A stretch of DNA of 64,000 nt from CAMDPA01 sp965223035 (GTDB taxonomy: Bacteria > Pseudomonadota > Alphaproteobacteria > Rhizobiales > Hyphomicrobiaceae). Made by a program: the position numbers and the translations under genes. The stretch is from NCBI GenBank assembly GCA_965223035.1, contig OZ244980.1, positions 3,410,001 through 3,474,000 on the forward strand. The letters are read 5' to 3'. Numbering within the stretch: the stretch's first letter is position 1; every line of letters begins with the position of its first letter. Below, piece by piece: positions 8,474 to 17,012 of this stretch. The notes under the pieces were generated by a model. That model saw only the letters and a list, made by a program, of their open reading frames with translations. It was not told the origin of the DNA and searched no databases.

Positions 8474-9604
8474 ATGATGCTGTTGCGTCGCTGGAACATG
8501 CCGCGACGGGGCGCCGCCGCCATCGCGGAGCTGGTGCGTCTGCCGGGCGCGATCGCGGTTGCCGTGTTGGTGCTTGGCTTGGTCGCAAGCCTGGCCGTGT
8601 TGACGCTTGGTCGATCAGCGGACGCCCAGGGTTGGTGGCCGCCGTGGGGCGAAGAACGCGAGCCGGTCTATCGCCAACCGCCGCGGCCAGCTGCTCCGAT
8701 TGAGCGCGTGAAACCGATTCCCACGCCGTCCTACGGTTCCGGCTATGCGGGCAATCGGCCGCAGATCTGTATCCAGCTGGAGCAACGGCTGGCGCTCGAG
8801 GCTAATCGGGGCTCAGACCGCGCCAGTTGGTTACCGCGCATCGAAAGCGACATGCGCCGCGCCTCGATCGAGGTTCGCCGTGCCGAGCGAAACCTGGAAC
8901 GCCGCAGCTGCTATGACTGGTTTTTCTTCCAGAAAACACTGAGGAATACGCGCCGTTGTCGGCAACTGGCCGGCACTTTGGCCAACGCACGCCAACGGCT
9001 GGCTGATCTGGAATACCAGCATCAGCAGCTGCTCAACTCCAACAGCCCATCCTTGCGCGACGCCCTGGTGCGGGAGCTGGCGCGCAACAATTGCGGTTCC
9101 GCGTACGAGCGACAAGCCAGGCAGCAACGCCGCGGACCGTTCGCCTCGCTGTGGGAGGACGGTGATTCGACTTGGGGTGGCAATCGGTACAACGGCGTGC
9201 CTTACGCGACATATCGTACGATCTGCGTACGGCTATGCGACGGCTATTTCTTCCCGGTCAGTTTCTCGACCCTGCCGAACTACTTCGATCGGGACCAAGA
9301 CCTGTGCCAGCGCAAGTGCGCGGCGCCAGCGGAGCTGTTCTACTATCAGAACCCGGGCGCCAGCATGGACCAGGCTCAGTCTCACAAGACCAAGCTGGCT
9401 TACACCAGTTTGCCGACCGCCTATCGATACCGAAAGGAATATGTCCAAGGCTGCTCGTGCAAACTCAGCGAGTTCAAGCCCGACGTGGCTGAGCCGAAGG
9501 TCGGCGGCAGGCCCGGCGAACGAAGGGCCGAGGCTCGTCCGGCGCGCAGACCTCGCCCGCCGGTCGCAACACGGTCGTGGATGCCGCAAGAAAGACCGCA
9601 ATAA
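8474..9604 (+). CDS. DUF2865 domain-containing secreted protein
   Basis: The protein has about 376 residues from the ATG at 8474. An N-terminal membrane or signal segment (GAIAVAVLVLGLVASLAVLTLG) ends near an ADA/AQG site, so the rest is periplasmic or anchored. A coiled-coil-prone, Arg/Glu/Gln-rich middle (about residues 100-200) follows. The C-terminal domain has the DUF2865 signature: YRTICVRLCDGYFFPVSFST, then DQDLCQRKC, with multiple paired cysteines, and later SMDQA and a GCSC site. The function is unknown. The family is typical of Hyphomicrobiales. The proline- and arginine-rich tail looks disordered. The annotated start is uncertain: a TTG at 8450 and an ATG at 8477 are also in frame. 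Confidence 0.85.
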   Translation: MMLLRRWNMPRRGAAAIAELVRLPGAIAVAVLVLGLVASLAVLTLGRSADAQGWWPPWGEEREPVYRQPPRPAAPIERVKPIPTPSYGSGYAGNRPQICIQLEQRLALEANRGSDRASWLPRIESDMRRASIEVRRAERNLERRSCYDWFFFQKTLRNTRRCRQLAGTLANARQRLADLEYQHQQLLNSNSPSLRDALVRELARNNCGSAYERQARQQRRGPFASLWEDGDSTWGGNRYNGVPYATYRTICVRLCDGYFFPVSFSTLPNYFDRDQDLCQRKCAAPAELFYYQNPGASMDQAQSHKTKLAYTSLPTAYRYRKEYVQGCSCKLSEFKPDVAEPKVGGRPGERRAEARPARRPRPPVATRSWMPQERPQ

Positions 9605-9635
9605 CTGCTCCCCAAGGCTAGGGAATACGCTTAAG

Positions 9636-10265
9636 ATGCGTGATGGAAGGTCGGTGATGGCCCCGGCGAGTTCGGGTGATCAGTCCCATTCATACATTGC
9701 ATTACCGTGTTGGATGAACGAAGCAGCTAGATCTTGTCCGATAATACTGCCCACGCCGCGAGCGGTCACGGTCGATGAGCTGTCGGACGTGAGATATTTG
9801 CATGCGCTTTCCGTTAAGCGATTGACCGCCAGTCATCTGTCGGAAGCCGAGGTCGCGGCCTTTTCCTCCCACGTCTATTCGCCGTCCTATGCATCGAGAT
9901 TGGGTGACGTCGCCAGTGCCGGCCGTCTGCTCGGCGTGTTCATCGAGGGCGAACTGGTCGCCACGGCTGGCTGGATCCCGGCCAACGACGCCGGTGCCGT
10001 TGCTCGACTGATGGCGATATTCGTGTCGCCGCTCTACGCTGGCCTCGGTTTGGGTCGGCTGATTGTCGAGGCGGCGGAAAGCAAAGCCTGCCAGGCCGGT
10101 TTCAACGCCTTTACGGTGCGGGTGCCGGTCAACGCCATCGACTTCTTCACCAGCTTGGGCTACCAGACCGCCTCCAACGGTGTTTGGTCGTTGGGCAACG
10201 GCGTGGACCTGCCGGTCGCTTTCATGCGACGTCAGCAGCCGCCGGCCACCCAAATCGGCAAATGA
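9636..10265 (+). CDS. GNAT family N-acetyltransferase
   Basis: About 209 residues from the ATG at 9636; ATGs at 9657 and 9714 are in-frame alternatives, and the conserved part begins only near PRAVTVDELSDVRYLHAL. The acetyl-CoA-binding region is visible as ARLMAIFVSPLYAGLGLGRLI, with a relaxed R/Q-x-x-G-x-G/A-type loop, followed by EAAESKACQAGF and the terminal VNAIDFFTSLGYQ strand-helix of GNAT enzymes. The substrate is unknown. It follows the DUF2865 gene by 31 bases on the same strand, so the two may be co-transcribed. Confidence 0.75.
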   Translation: MRDGRSVMAPASSGDQSHSYIALPCWMNEAARSCPIILPTPRAVTVDELSDVRYLHALSVKRLTASHLSEAEVAAFSSHVYSPSYASRLGDVASAGRLLGVFIEGELVATAGWIPANDAGAVARLMAIFVSPLYAGLGLGRLIVEAAESKACQAGFNAFTVRVPVNAIDFFTSLGYQTASNGVWSLGNGVDLPVAFMRRQQPPATQIGK

Positions 10266-10302
10266 GGTGGTTCGCCGACGTCCGCCGCGGTTCAGTGTCG
10301 GC

Positions 10303-10396
10303 TGCAACCCTCCTGCTCCCCGACACGGCCGGGCAATGGCACGACGGTGTCGTTGCCCCGTCTGGGACGCGGGCCGGCAAGGCTGATCCGCCCAAG
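10303..10396. repeat. GC-rich dispersed repeat, family 2 copy
   Basis: Blocks in order: CCTCCTGCTCCCCGACACGG, CAATGGCACG, and GCGGGCCGGCAAGGCTGATC followed by CGCCCAAGGC. The same blocks in the same order occur at 60918-61028 and 39219-39335. It directly abuts a family 1 palindromic repeat on its right. Confidence 0.5.
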
Positions 10397-10485
10397 GCAC
10401 AAAGATGATCGCTCTTATAGTGGTGAGCAACTTTCTGCCTTTGATCGGGATCGTTCCGATTCCGATCAAAGGCAGGTTGCTCTAG
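10397..10485. repeat. CTAG palindromic repeat, family 1 (linker plus hairpin P)
   Basis: The copy contains the linker GATGATCGCTCTTATAGTGG, GAGCAACTTTCTGCC, the hairpin arms CTTTGATCGG and CCGATCAAAG, and the end GGTTGCTCTAG. It lacks hairpin Q, which is replaced by the adjoining family 2 repeat. It lies between the convergent GNAT and binding-protein genes and so may act as a shared 3' structure. Confidence 0.88.
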
Positions 10486-10535
10486 CTTGGCGCCAGCCGC
10501 CGAGCGCGGCCGTCAGGCGCTTTATCGGGGCGTGA

Positions 10536-11729
10536 TCAAGGCTGACATGGTGCCGATGGATGAGTATCCAGCAACTTCCACTCGCTGTTTTCCATGGTCA
10601 GAACATAGCCGGGCAGTTGCGCGTCGCCTGTTTTCTCGAAGCAAACATCGCCGATCACGCCTGAGAACTTGACTTTGTAAAGCGCGTCTCGAATCTTGCT
10701 GCGTTCGTCCTTCAGATTGGCCTTGGCGCCGGTCACTTTCAAGTCGCGCATGACCTGAGCGAGGAGGTGAACGGTATCATAGGCTGAAGCGTCCACGTGA
10801 TGCGGAAACGGTTTATCGATCCCACGCGCCTTGACCCCTTCGACAAACTTCCGTGCGAACTCCGCTGACCGCTTGTCGCGCTTGTACCAATAATAGGTGA
10901 TGAAGACACAACCGTCGCAGGCCTTGCCCATGCCCTTGATGATCTCCGGATCCGCCCAGATCTGCGATCCGATCATTGGCGTATTGAGGCCTTGACGGCG
11001 CAGCTCTTTAACGAACCGGATCGCCACCGGCGTGATCCCGGCAAAGCCGACAAAGTCCAGCTGCATCCCTTTTAACTTGGAGACCTGGGGCGCGAGGTCG
11101 AATGCCTCGGTCGCGAACCCGATCGGTTCGGAGCCTTGTTTGACGCCCGCCTTCTTGAAGATCGGGTTCATGATCTTCAGGCCGACGACCTTTGAGACCA
11201 CGTCGTCGGTGCCATAAAGGATGACCGAGTTTTGTTTCAGGCGCCCCAGCTTCTTCAGTGATTGCACGACGCGACTGAACTGCAGAAATTCACTTTCAGT
11301 GTAGCGGAACGCATAGGAGAAACGATCGGCCAACTTCGGCGCCGAGGATGCGTTTGGGATTTGCACGATGCCTTCGCGTTCACCGGCGGGAAAGGCGATG
11401 CGGGCCTCCGCCGAGGCGAACGGGCCGACCACCGCCAACGCCCCATCATCACGGGCGAACTTGCGCACCGCGACGACGGCCTGCTTGGGATCGCCCGTCG
11501 TGTCGAATTTGACCACTTTCAGCTTGTTGCCGTTGATGCCGCCTGCGGCGTTGACTTCCTCCACCGCGATATCGACCGCCACCTCCGTCGTCTTGTTGAT
11601 GGAGGAATACCGGCCCGTCTTGCCAAAGCTCAAACCGATCACGATGTCCTCGGCCGATACCGGTGCGGCGGACAGGCCCATGGCCGTCGCGACAACCGCT
11701 GTGATCGGCCATTTCAAAAGTCGTTTCAT
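10536..11729 (-). CDS. ABC transporter periplasmic binding protein, branched-chain amino acid (LivK) type
   Basis: The protein has 397 residues from MKRLLKWPITAVVATAMG, a signal peptide cut near APVSAED. The type I periplasmic-binding fold is clear: VIGLSFGKTGRYSSINKTTEVAVDIAVEEVNAAGGINGNKLKVV (read in parts), VVGPFASAEARIAFPAGE, and a two-lobed body. It captures small amino acids, amides or carboxylates in the periplasm for the LivHMGF importer encoded immediately upstream on the same strand. The start was chosen because AGGGAGA lies about 9 bases before it. A longer frame from 11804 would add 25 residues without a leader. The exact ligand cannot be told. Confidence 0.9.
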   Translation of the reverse strand: MKRLLKWPITAVVATAMGLSAAPVSAEDIVIGLSFGKTGRYSSINKTTEVAVDIAVEEVNAAGGINGNKLKVVKFDTTGDPKQAVVAVRKFARDDGALAVVGPFASAEARIAFPAGEREGIVQIPNASSAPKLADRFSYAFRYTESEFLQFSRVVQSLKKLGRLKQNSVILYGTDDVVSKVVGLKIMNPIFKKAGVKQGSEPIGFATEAFDLAPQVSKLKGMQLDFVGFAGITPVAIRFVKELRRQGLNTPMIGSQIWADPEIIKGMGKACDGCVFITYYWYKRDKRSAEFARKFVEGVKARGIDKPFPHHVDASAYDTVHLLAQVMRDLKVTGAKANLKDERSKIRDALYKVKFSGVIGDVCFEKTGDAQLPGYVLTMENSEWKLLDTHPSAPCQP

Positions 11730-11815
11730 TGCTGTGGTCTCCCTTTTTGATTGATATTGTGCATCGACGGCACTGGCGGACCCGGAACCGGTAAGGACGT
11801 TCACCCGCTTGTCAG

Positions 11816-12532
11816 TTAGCCGCCAAGATACGACTCCTCGAGCCTTTGATCCTCGCTCGCCAGTTCCTCAGGCGTTCCGGACAGGACCGTGGTTCCGAGT
11901 TCCAGCACATAACCTTTGTCCGCCGTTTTCAAGGCCATATGGGTATTCTGTTCCACCAACAGGATCGAAAGGCCATCCCGGTTCAAGGATCGGATCAAAT
12001 TGAACAACTCCGTGACCAACATCGGGCTGAGCCCGAGGGATGGTTCGTCAAGCATCAACAGCTTGGGCTTGGAGAGCAAGGCGCGACTTATGGCCAGCAT
12101 CTGCTGCTCGCCGCCGGACAGCACCGAGGCCATCATATCGCGTCGGCTCGCCAAATTGGGGAACCGTTGATAGATCTCGTCAATCTCCGCTTCGATCGGG
12201 TCTGAGCGGGTGTGCGCGCCGACCAACAGGTTCTCGTGAACCGTGAGGCTGACGAATATCTGCCGTGCTTCCGGCACGAGCGCTAGGCCATTGCGCACGC
12301 GTCTGGGCGCCGCCCAGCCGGTGACATCCTTGCGGTCAAAGACGATGCGTCCATCAGCCGGCTTAACCACGCCCTGTAACGCCTTCAACAGTGAACTCTT
12401 GCCGGCACCGTTAGCGCCCAGGACGGCGACGATCTCGCCGTCATCGAGCGAAAGGTTGATGCCCTTGACGGCACGGGTCCGGCCATAGCGGACCTCGAGG
12501 TTTGACACGTCAAGCAACACGACCGGCCCCAT
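11816..12532 (-). CDS. livF: ABC transporter ATP-binding protein LivF type
   Basis: This ATPase of about 238 residues sits in the branched-chain-type importer. The Walker A is GANGAGKSS, the Q-loop region is in LVPEARQIFVSLTV, the ABC signature is LSGGEQQM, and Walker B is LLMLDEPSLGLSP. The VPEARQIF/LTVHENL pattern and short length assign it to the LivF subfamily. The chosen ATG (MGPVVLLDV) overlaps the end of livG; a longer start at 12553 is possible. It acts on the cytoplasmic face as the partner of LivG in driving LivHM. Confidence 0.92.
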   Translation of the reverse strand: MGPVVLLDVSNLEVRYGRTRAVKGINLSLDDGEIVAVLGANGAGKSSLLKALQGVVKPADGRIVFDRKDVTGWAAPRRVRNGLALVPEARQIFVSLTVHENLLVGAHTRSDPIEAEIDEIYQRFPNLASRRDMMASVLSGGEQQMLAISRALLSKPKLLMLDEPSLGLSPMLVTELFNLIRSLNRDGLSILLVEQNTHMALKTADKGYVLELGTTVLSGTPEELASEDQRLEESYLGG

Positions 12533-13319
12533 CAGCTGCAGACCCGCCATCAATCTCGGCAGTGGCTCTGTCGGTACCCAGATAGGCTTCCCGAACCGCT
12601 GGATCGCTATTCAATTGCTGTGGCGTACCCTCGAAAATCTTTCGCCCGAAATTCAGGACGATAACGTGATCGCATAAATTGCGCACAAAATGCATGTCGT
12701 GTTCGACGACCAGCAGCGTTACGCCGGTATCGGAGACATTTTTGAGCAGGTTCAACAGTTCGTCCGTTTCCTGCATGTTTAAGCCCGCGGCCGGTTCATC
12801 GAGGAGAAGTAGAGTCGGCTTGGCCATAAGGGCGCGAACCACTTCGATCCGCTTTTGTATACCATAGGGCAAGTCCGCGACGACCTGGCCTGAGTATTCC
12901 CCCAGACCGGCTGTTCTCAATGCTTGCCGTGCCTCCTGTGCCCACCGGTTTCGGGGGATCAACCCCAAAGGATACAACAAATCCTTGATGGTCCGTGCGC
13001 GCGCATGTTGGCCCAGCATGACATTTTCGACAGTGCTGAGGTGCGGCATCAGGCGAATATTCTGGAAGCTGCGCGACATGCCTTTGACGACCCGATCTTT
13101 TGCGGCGACACGCGAGATGTCCTGACCGTTCAGCTCGATACGCCCAATGTCGATCGGGTATACCCCGGTCAAGAGGTTAAATACCGTTGTTTTGCCGGCG
13201 CCATTGGGTCCGATCAGAGCGGTCCGGCTGCCGCGGATGACGTCGAAGGAGACGGCATCAATGACTTTCAAGCCACCAAAGCTTTTGTGTAAATCGAGAA
13301 TCGAGAGAACCGGAACCAT
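12510..13319 (-). CDS. livG: ABC transporter ATP-binding protein LivG type
   Basis: This 269-residue ATPase has Walker A GPNGAGKTT, the signature region VADLPYGIQKRIEVVRAL (LPYG replacing LSGG, as usual in LivG), and Walker B LLLDEPAAGLN. The insert between Walker A and the signature (VKGMSRSFQNIRLMPHLSTVENVMLG) is characteristic of LivG. The start at 13319 is preceded by a GGAG about 8 bases away and lies 5 bases after livM. An upstream-extended frame to 13700 only overlaps livM and is rejected. It pairs with LivF. Confidence 0.93.
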   Translation of the reverse strand: MVPVLSILDLHKSFGGLKVIDAVSFDVIRGSRTALIGPNGAGKTTVFNLLTGVYPIDIGRIELNGQDISRVAAKDRVVKGMSRSFQNIRLMPHLSTVENVMLGQHARARTIKDLLYPLGLIPRNRWAQEARQALRTAGLGEYSGQVVADLPYGIQKRIEVVRALMAKPTLLLLDEPAAGLNMQETDELLNLLKNVSDTGVTLLVVEHDMHFVRNLCDHVIVLNFGRKIFEGTPQQLNSDPAVREAYLGTDRATAEIDGGSAADGAGRVA

Positions 13320-13324
13320 CGTCG

Positions 13325-14218
13325 TCACTCCGCCGCCGGCTGTATTGACGGTTCGTGCCGGCGGCCAGATAGCCGCTCCAGAAGGGTTCGGGTCACAACG
13401 CCCTCCGGCCGGAAAACCATCATCAAAACGATCAGAATACCAAACGCGACAAAGCGGCTGTCCTCCAGCCAAACTTCTCCAGTCATTCGCCCGAGATACC
13501 GGATCGCTTCTGGAACAAAGGTGAAGAAAAAGGCGCCGACCGCAGGTCCCCAGGCCGTTTGGGTTCCGCCGAGCAGTACATAGAGCAAGATGTAGATGGA
13601 CAGCAGAACATTGAAGTTCTGGGCCTCGACGTAGTTGAAATGGTGACCGTAAAGGGCACCGCCCAGTCCCATAATGGCCGCGCCGATCGTGAACGCCCAC
13701 ACCCGCGACAACCAGGTATCGACGCCAAACAGGGTCGCGACATTCTCATCGTCGTGAATCGATCGCATCGCCAGCCCGAACCGCGTCGCCATCAAATAAT
13801 AACAGAACACGGCGACGACCACGGCCGCTATGACCAGGCCGTAGAATGGGACGTGGGCGTCAACCGGCATGCCTTGGGCAGCACCGAGGAATTCCAGATT
13901 GATGATCAGGCCGGAAACAACTTCCGCGAATGCAAACGTCGCCAGCACCATGTAGACGCCACGCGTTCTGAGAATCGGAAAGGAGATGAGAAACCCGACC
14001 ATGCCGGTAAACAGCACCGCCAGCGGAATGGTTGCAGCGGCAGGCATGCCAAGCCCGTCCAACTCGCTGTTGAGATACGCGCTGCAATAGGCGCCCAGCG
14101 TGATGAAACCGGCCGCGCCCAGGTTCAACTGCCCCGATGCCGCCGGCTGGAAGATGCCATAGGCGTAGATCGTATTCAGGCATAGGATGACCAGGAGCCC
14201 CTCGAGTTCCCCGCTCAT
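13325..14218 (-). CDS. livM: ABC transporter permease LivM type
   Basis: This 297-residue inner-membrane permease has about eight to nine hydrophobic helices. The N-terminal LNTIYAYGIFQPAASGQLNLGAAGFITLGAY carries the LivM/LivH signature around 'G.lnLG..gf...GAY' (read in parts), and the later FGLAMRSIHDDENVATLFGVD is the cytoplasmic EAA-like coupling loop. It forms the translocation channel with LivH. It begins 2 bases after the livH stop codon, so the two are co-translated. Confidence 0.93.
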   Translation of the reverse strand: MSGELEGLLVILCLNTIYAYGIFQPAASGQLNLGAAGFITLGAYCSAYLNSELDGLGMPAAATIPLAVLFTGMVGFLISFPILRTRGVYMVLATFAFAEVVSGLIINLEFLGAAQGMPVDAHVPFYGLVIAAVVVAVFCYYLMATRFGLAMRSIHDDENVATLFGVDTWLSRVWAFTIGAAIMGLGGALYGHHFNYVEAQNFNVLLSIYILLYVLLGGTQTAWGPAVGAFFFTFVPEAIRYLGRMTGEVWLEDSRFVAFGILIVLMMVFRPEGVVTRTLLERLSGRRHEPSIQPAAE

Positions 14219-14220
14219 TC

Positions 14221-15168
14221 CTAAAACTTTCCCTTGCCGATTGACGTGTGGCCGAACAGGCCGGAGGGCCGAACGATGAGGATCAACAGCAACAGACCCC
14301 AGATCGGCACCTTGGCGATCGAGGCACCGAAGAAATGAATTGAGAGGACCTCCAGCAGTCCGACAAAAAGCCCTCCGACGATGGCGCCCCAGACGTTACC
14401 CAGACCACCCAACACCATACCTGCGATGGCGATGGTGGCAACCTTGTCACCGATATAGGCGTCCACGGTGGTATAGTTGATGGTAAACAGAACACCGGCG
14501 ATGCCGCAAAGCAAACCCGCGATCACATAAACCACAGGGACGATTCTGCCGACATCGATGCCCATCAAGACGGCGGTGTCCGGCCGTTCGGCAATACTGC
14601 GCAGCGCCCGTCCCAGGCGGGTCTTTTGCAGCATCAGGCTCAACAAGAACACGACGGCGAGCGACAACAGCAGGCTGATCACCTGCGGGATACTGAATTG
14701 TACCGACCCAACGTAGAAACTCGCATGCCCGAACGGCGAATCGATCGTCAACGGATCGGACCCCCAGCGCCCTATGACCAAGTGTTCAAATATGATCAGA
14801 AAGCCGAGGGAGCTGACCAGAGGCAGCGCATGTTCGGTGGCATCCCCATACTTTGCCTTCATGTAGCGATAGGTAAAGCGCTCGATCACCAACGAGGCTA
14901 ACGCCACGACGGCAAGGGCGATGATGACCCCGGCAACCCATTTGTTCGAGGCACCGAGCGTGCCGATCAGGACGTTATCGACCTCGCTACCGAACCCGCC
15001 GAACATCGTGGCCCACATCATCACGGCTGCCACCATGAACAATGCCGGAATTGTAAAATTAAGGAAATTCAGCATGCCGATGATGAGCGTGAACGCCACC
15101 GCAACCATCACGTAGACGCCGCCGAGCATCAGACCGTTGACGATTTGCTGCAGCAGAACGTTCATCAC
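14221..15168 (-). CDS. livH: ABC transporter permease LivH type
   Basis: This 315-residue inner-membrane permease is the first gene of the importer operon livH-livM-livG-livF-binding protein. It starts MMNVLLQQIVNGLMLGGVYVMVAVAF, the typical LivH opening (ngl..G..Y.l.A.G...). The coupling loop is TRLGRALRSIAERPDTAVLMGID. About eight membrane helices are visible. The putative promoter would lie between 15169 and about 15300. No obvious operator is seen there. Confidence 0.93.
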   Translation of the reverse strand: MMNVLLQQIVNGLMLGGVYVMVAVAFTLIIGMLNFLNFTIPALFMVAAVMMWATMFGGFGSEVDNVLIGTLGASNKWVAGVIIALAVVALASLVIERFTYRYMKAKYGDATEHALPLVSSLGFLIIFEHLVIGRWGSDPLTIDSPFGHASFYVGSVQFSIPQVISLLLSLAVVFLLSLMLQKTRLGRALRSIAERPDTAVLMGIDVGRIVPVVYVIAGLLCGIAGVLFTINYTTVDAYIGDKVATIAIAGMVLGGLGNVWGAIVGGLFVGLLEVLSIHFFGASIAKVPIWGLLLLILIVRPSGLFGHTSIGKGKF

Positions 15169-15569
15169 CTAAGCCCCAGCCCGTTACGAGTGGATGTGGA
15201 TGTCGCGCGTGACGCGAGCTGCCGGCGACCCGTGGTTGGCAGCCGGACCGGCCCCGTCCCCCGCAGCGGCAGCGGGCCGACGTCCGGTATCCTGTTGACA
15301 GTCCGGTCGTTCATCATCATCGCCCGTGTCATGCGTTGAGGTCAAAAGCCCTATGCGCCGCCGACCTGCGGCGAGCCTAGCCGATCGGACCTCTGGTCGT
15401 CATGCAAACACTTGTCTGCCGCGGCGATCCCCGGGGGATGGACTGCGGAGCAAGTGATGGGCCGACACGCCAGCGCTGGGTCCAGGGCCTTCGCCAACAC
15501 CGTCCGGCGTTTTCCAAACCGGCGGGTTCAAACTGCCCGGCGCCTCTCCGCGTTGATGGCGAGGCTTGC
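15169..15569. other. Intergenic region upstream of livH
   Basis: About 400 bases without a convincing gene. It should hold the livH promoter. Short frames on both strands show no conserved motif. The right-hand end merges into a decayed family 1 palindromic repeat. Confidence 0.5.
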
Positions 15570-15594
15570 CCTGCCGCAACGCAGGTTACTCTAG
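15570..15594. repeat. CTAG palindromic repeat, family 1, decayed end
   Basis: The sequence ends GCAGGTTACTCTAG, which matches the P-type terminus GGCAGGTTGCTCTAG with few changes. Its CTAG contains the stop codon of the membrane-protein gene on the minus strand. Confidence 0.6.
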
Positions 15595-16070
15595 GGATAA
15601 AGGGAGATGGCAGGATTTGCGAACGGTAGGCCATCGCCGATGCCAACCAGCAATGAGGTGCCGGCGCCAGAGCCGGCGCCGACATAGCTGCCGGGCGGCT
15701 TACTCACACCGATGGCGCGTAAGAATAATGAGAAGGTGAGAGCGACCAGTGCGACCACCGCGGCCTGGTATGAGAAACGCAGGTAGATCTGGCGCAGAAC
15801 CTGGCCAATCACCAGCTGCGCGAATTCCGGCTGGGGCCGGTGCTGCTCTGGAAGAATCAGCCAAAGTTCGGTGCGCACGTACGGCCGGGTACGGGCCCTC
15901 CACCCGTAGGCGGATAGTATGAGTGCCGCACCAAGGCACAAGATGCCGGCGGCAAAGGCTGCCAACCGCAATTCGAAACTGAACGAGAAAGCGATGCAGA
16001 ATATGCCCAACCAGGCCAAACCACAGGCCCGGCCCACGGAAATGAAGGCTGCACGTTCGATAGCATCCAT
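15591..16070 (-). CDS. Hypothetical integral membrane protein
   Basis: A 159-residue protein with three probable membrane helices: about residues 16-36 (LAWLGIFCIAFSFSFELRLAA), 36-56 (AAGILCLGAALILSAYGW) and 103-121 (YQAAVVALVALTFSLFLRAI). A polar stretch with RTELWLILPEQHRPQPEF lies between them. The C-terminal tail is Gly/Ser-rich. I do not recognise a family. Codon usage looks like its neighbours. The TAG stop lies in the CTAG end of a decayed palindromic repeat. The start is the first ATG (MDAIERAAF). It has no clear operon partner. Confidence 0.55.
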   Translation of the reverse strand: MDAIERAAFISVGRACGLAWLGIFCIAFSFSFELRLAAFAAGILCLGAALILSAYGWRARTRPYVRTELWLILPEQHRPQPEFAQLVIGQVLRQIYLRFSYQAAVVALVALTFSLFLRAIGVSKPPGSYVGAGSGAGTSLLVGIGDGLPFANPAISLYP

Positions 16071-16130
16071 CCGCCGTCACCCTCCGCCACACGCTGATGA
16101 CATTTTTGTCGATTGCAGCACCGGCTGGAC

Positions 16131-16238
16131 CATCGTGCCTTGAATTTGAACCGCAAAGCCGGTTCCGATTAAAGCCGGTTCGAATTTAAGGCACAAAGAT
16201 GATCGCTGTTAAAGTGGTGAGCGACGTTCTGCTTTGCA
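16131..16238. repeat. CTAG palindromic repeat, family 1, decayed copy
   Basis: CATCGTGCCTTGAATTTGAA begins the copy. A disturbed central GCAAAGCCGGTTCCGATT follows, then the right arm AATTTAAGGCACAAAGATGA and the linker GATCGCTGTTAAAGTGGTGA. The arms carry several mismatches, and no CTAG end remains. Confidence 0.75.
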
Positions 16239-16670
16239 CAGAGGCTTGACCTTGGGATGACGGGGCGGTGCGCGTCAGCGTTACGGCCAATGCTGAGCCA
16301 AGTTGGGCCGACCAGAAGCAGCCGGCGCGCCATGCCGGCTCGTTCCGTCCCTGGCGTAGGATCGCGTCGCGGTCGGTATCGGGGCGGGCGGGAATGCAGG
16401 GGCCGACGCAAGCCAAACGACCTGATGCGACCAAGGGACGCGGTCGGCCTTCGGTATCACTGCCCGTAGCGGATCAATTGGCGCCGACCAAGCAACCCTA
16501 AGCGATAGCAGGGCTTCACCGTTGTGCCCGCCAGCGCAAACCATCCGCCCTCTGCAAAAGGCCGGCATTTGAACGTGATGCCTTGCATCGATCCGCCGCG
16601 GCCAGCCCTTGACGCAGACCTAACCCCCGTGCCCACCGTGCGAAGCGCTGTGTTACGGCCGCTCTGAGAT
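16239..16670. other. Intergenic region without a supported gene
   Basis: About 430 bases. Frames on both strands are open by GC bias but show no conserved motif, signal peptide or ribosome-binding site worth naming. A minus-strand frame running through 17020 is only the shadow of the Tyr/Arg-rich gene. The right-hand end carries the leader of that gene. Confidence 0.45.
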
Positions 16671-16696
16671 GGATTAGGTGAATTAGGTGGATTATG
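16671..16696 (+). repeat. Three tandem 9-bp units spanning the ribosome-binding site
   Basis: The sequence reads GGATTAGGT, GAATTAGGT, GGATTATG in direct succession and runs straight into the ATG at 16694. The GGTGG of the unit junction is the likely ribosome-binding site. Gain or loss of one unit would shift the distance between that site and the start codon. Confidence 0.6.
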
Positions 16697-17008
16697 AAAC
16701 GATTGTTCCGCGTTGTTGGCGCGATCCTGATTGGAATTTTTGTTGTCGGTGCCGGCCACACACACAAGGCACAGGCGCGACCTGGTGGCGCGATCGCGCT
16801 TAACTTTGCCGTCGGGCCTGGCGCAGCCGCGGCCGTCCAGAGCGCGCGGTATCGCTACCGGCGCTATTACGCGTACCGTCCCTATCGCTATTGGCAATAC
16901 CGACGTTTCTACAACTACCGCCCCTACAGGTACCGATACAGATACCGTTATCTGCGCTCGCCGCGCTGGTACATCCCCTATCGACGGCGCTATCGGCGTC
17001 GGTGGTGA
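16694..17008 (+). CDS. Small secreted Tyr/Arg-rich protein
   Basis: A 104-residue protein. Residues 1-28 form a clear signal peptide (MKRLFRVVGAILIGIFVVGAG, then a cleavage site near HKAQA). A short Gly/Ala/Val segment (about 30-49) follows. The remaining half is made almost only of Tyr, Arg, Pro and Trp in YR/RY repeats (YRYRRYY, RPYRYWQYRR, YRYRYRYRYL). Its pI must be extremely high. Such proteins occur in Hyphomicrobiales as unnamed secreted proteins; a cell-surface, polyanion-binding or tyrosine cross-linking role is only a guess. GGTGG lies 5-9 bases before the ATG. A palindromic repeat begins 4 bases after the stop codon. Confidence 0.7.
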   Translation: MKRLFRVVGAILIGIFVVGAGHTHKAQARPGGAIALNFAVGPGAAAAVQSARYRYRRYYAYRPYRYWQYRRFYNYRPYRYRYRYRYLRSPRWYIPYRRRYRRRW

Positions 17009-17012
17009 GCCC

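Noticed and set aside
13320..13700. N-terminal extension of livG
   Set aside because: It overlaps livM in another frame and encodes no recognisable sequence; the ATG at 13319 has a ribosome-binding site and starts the ATPase directly.
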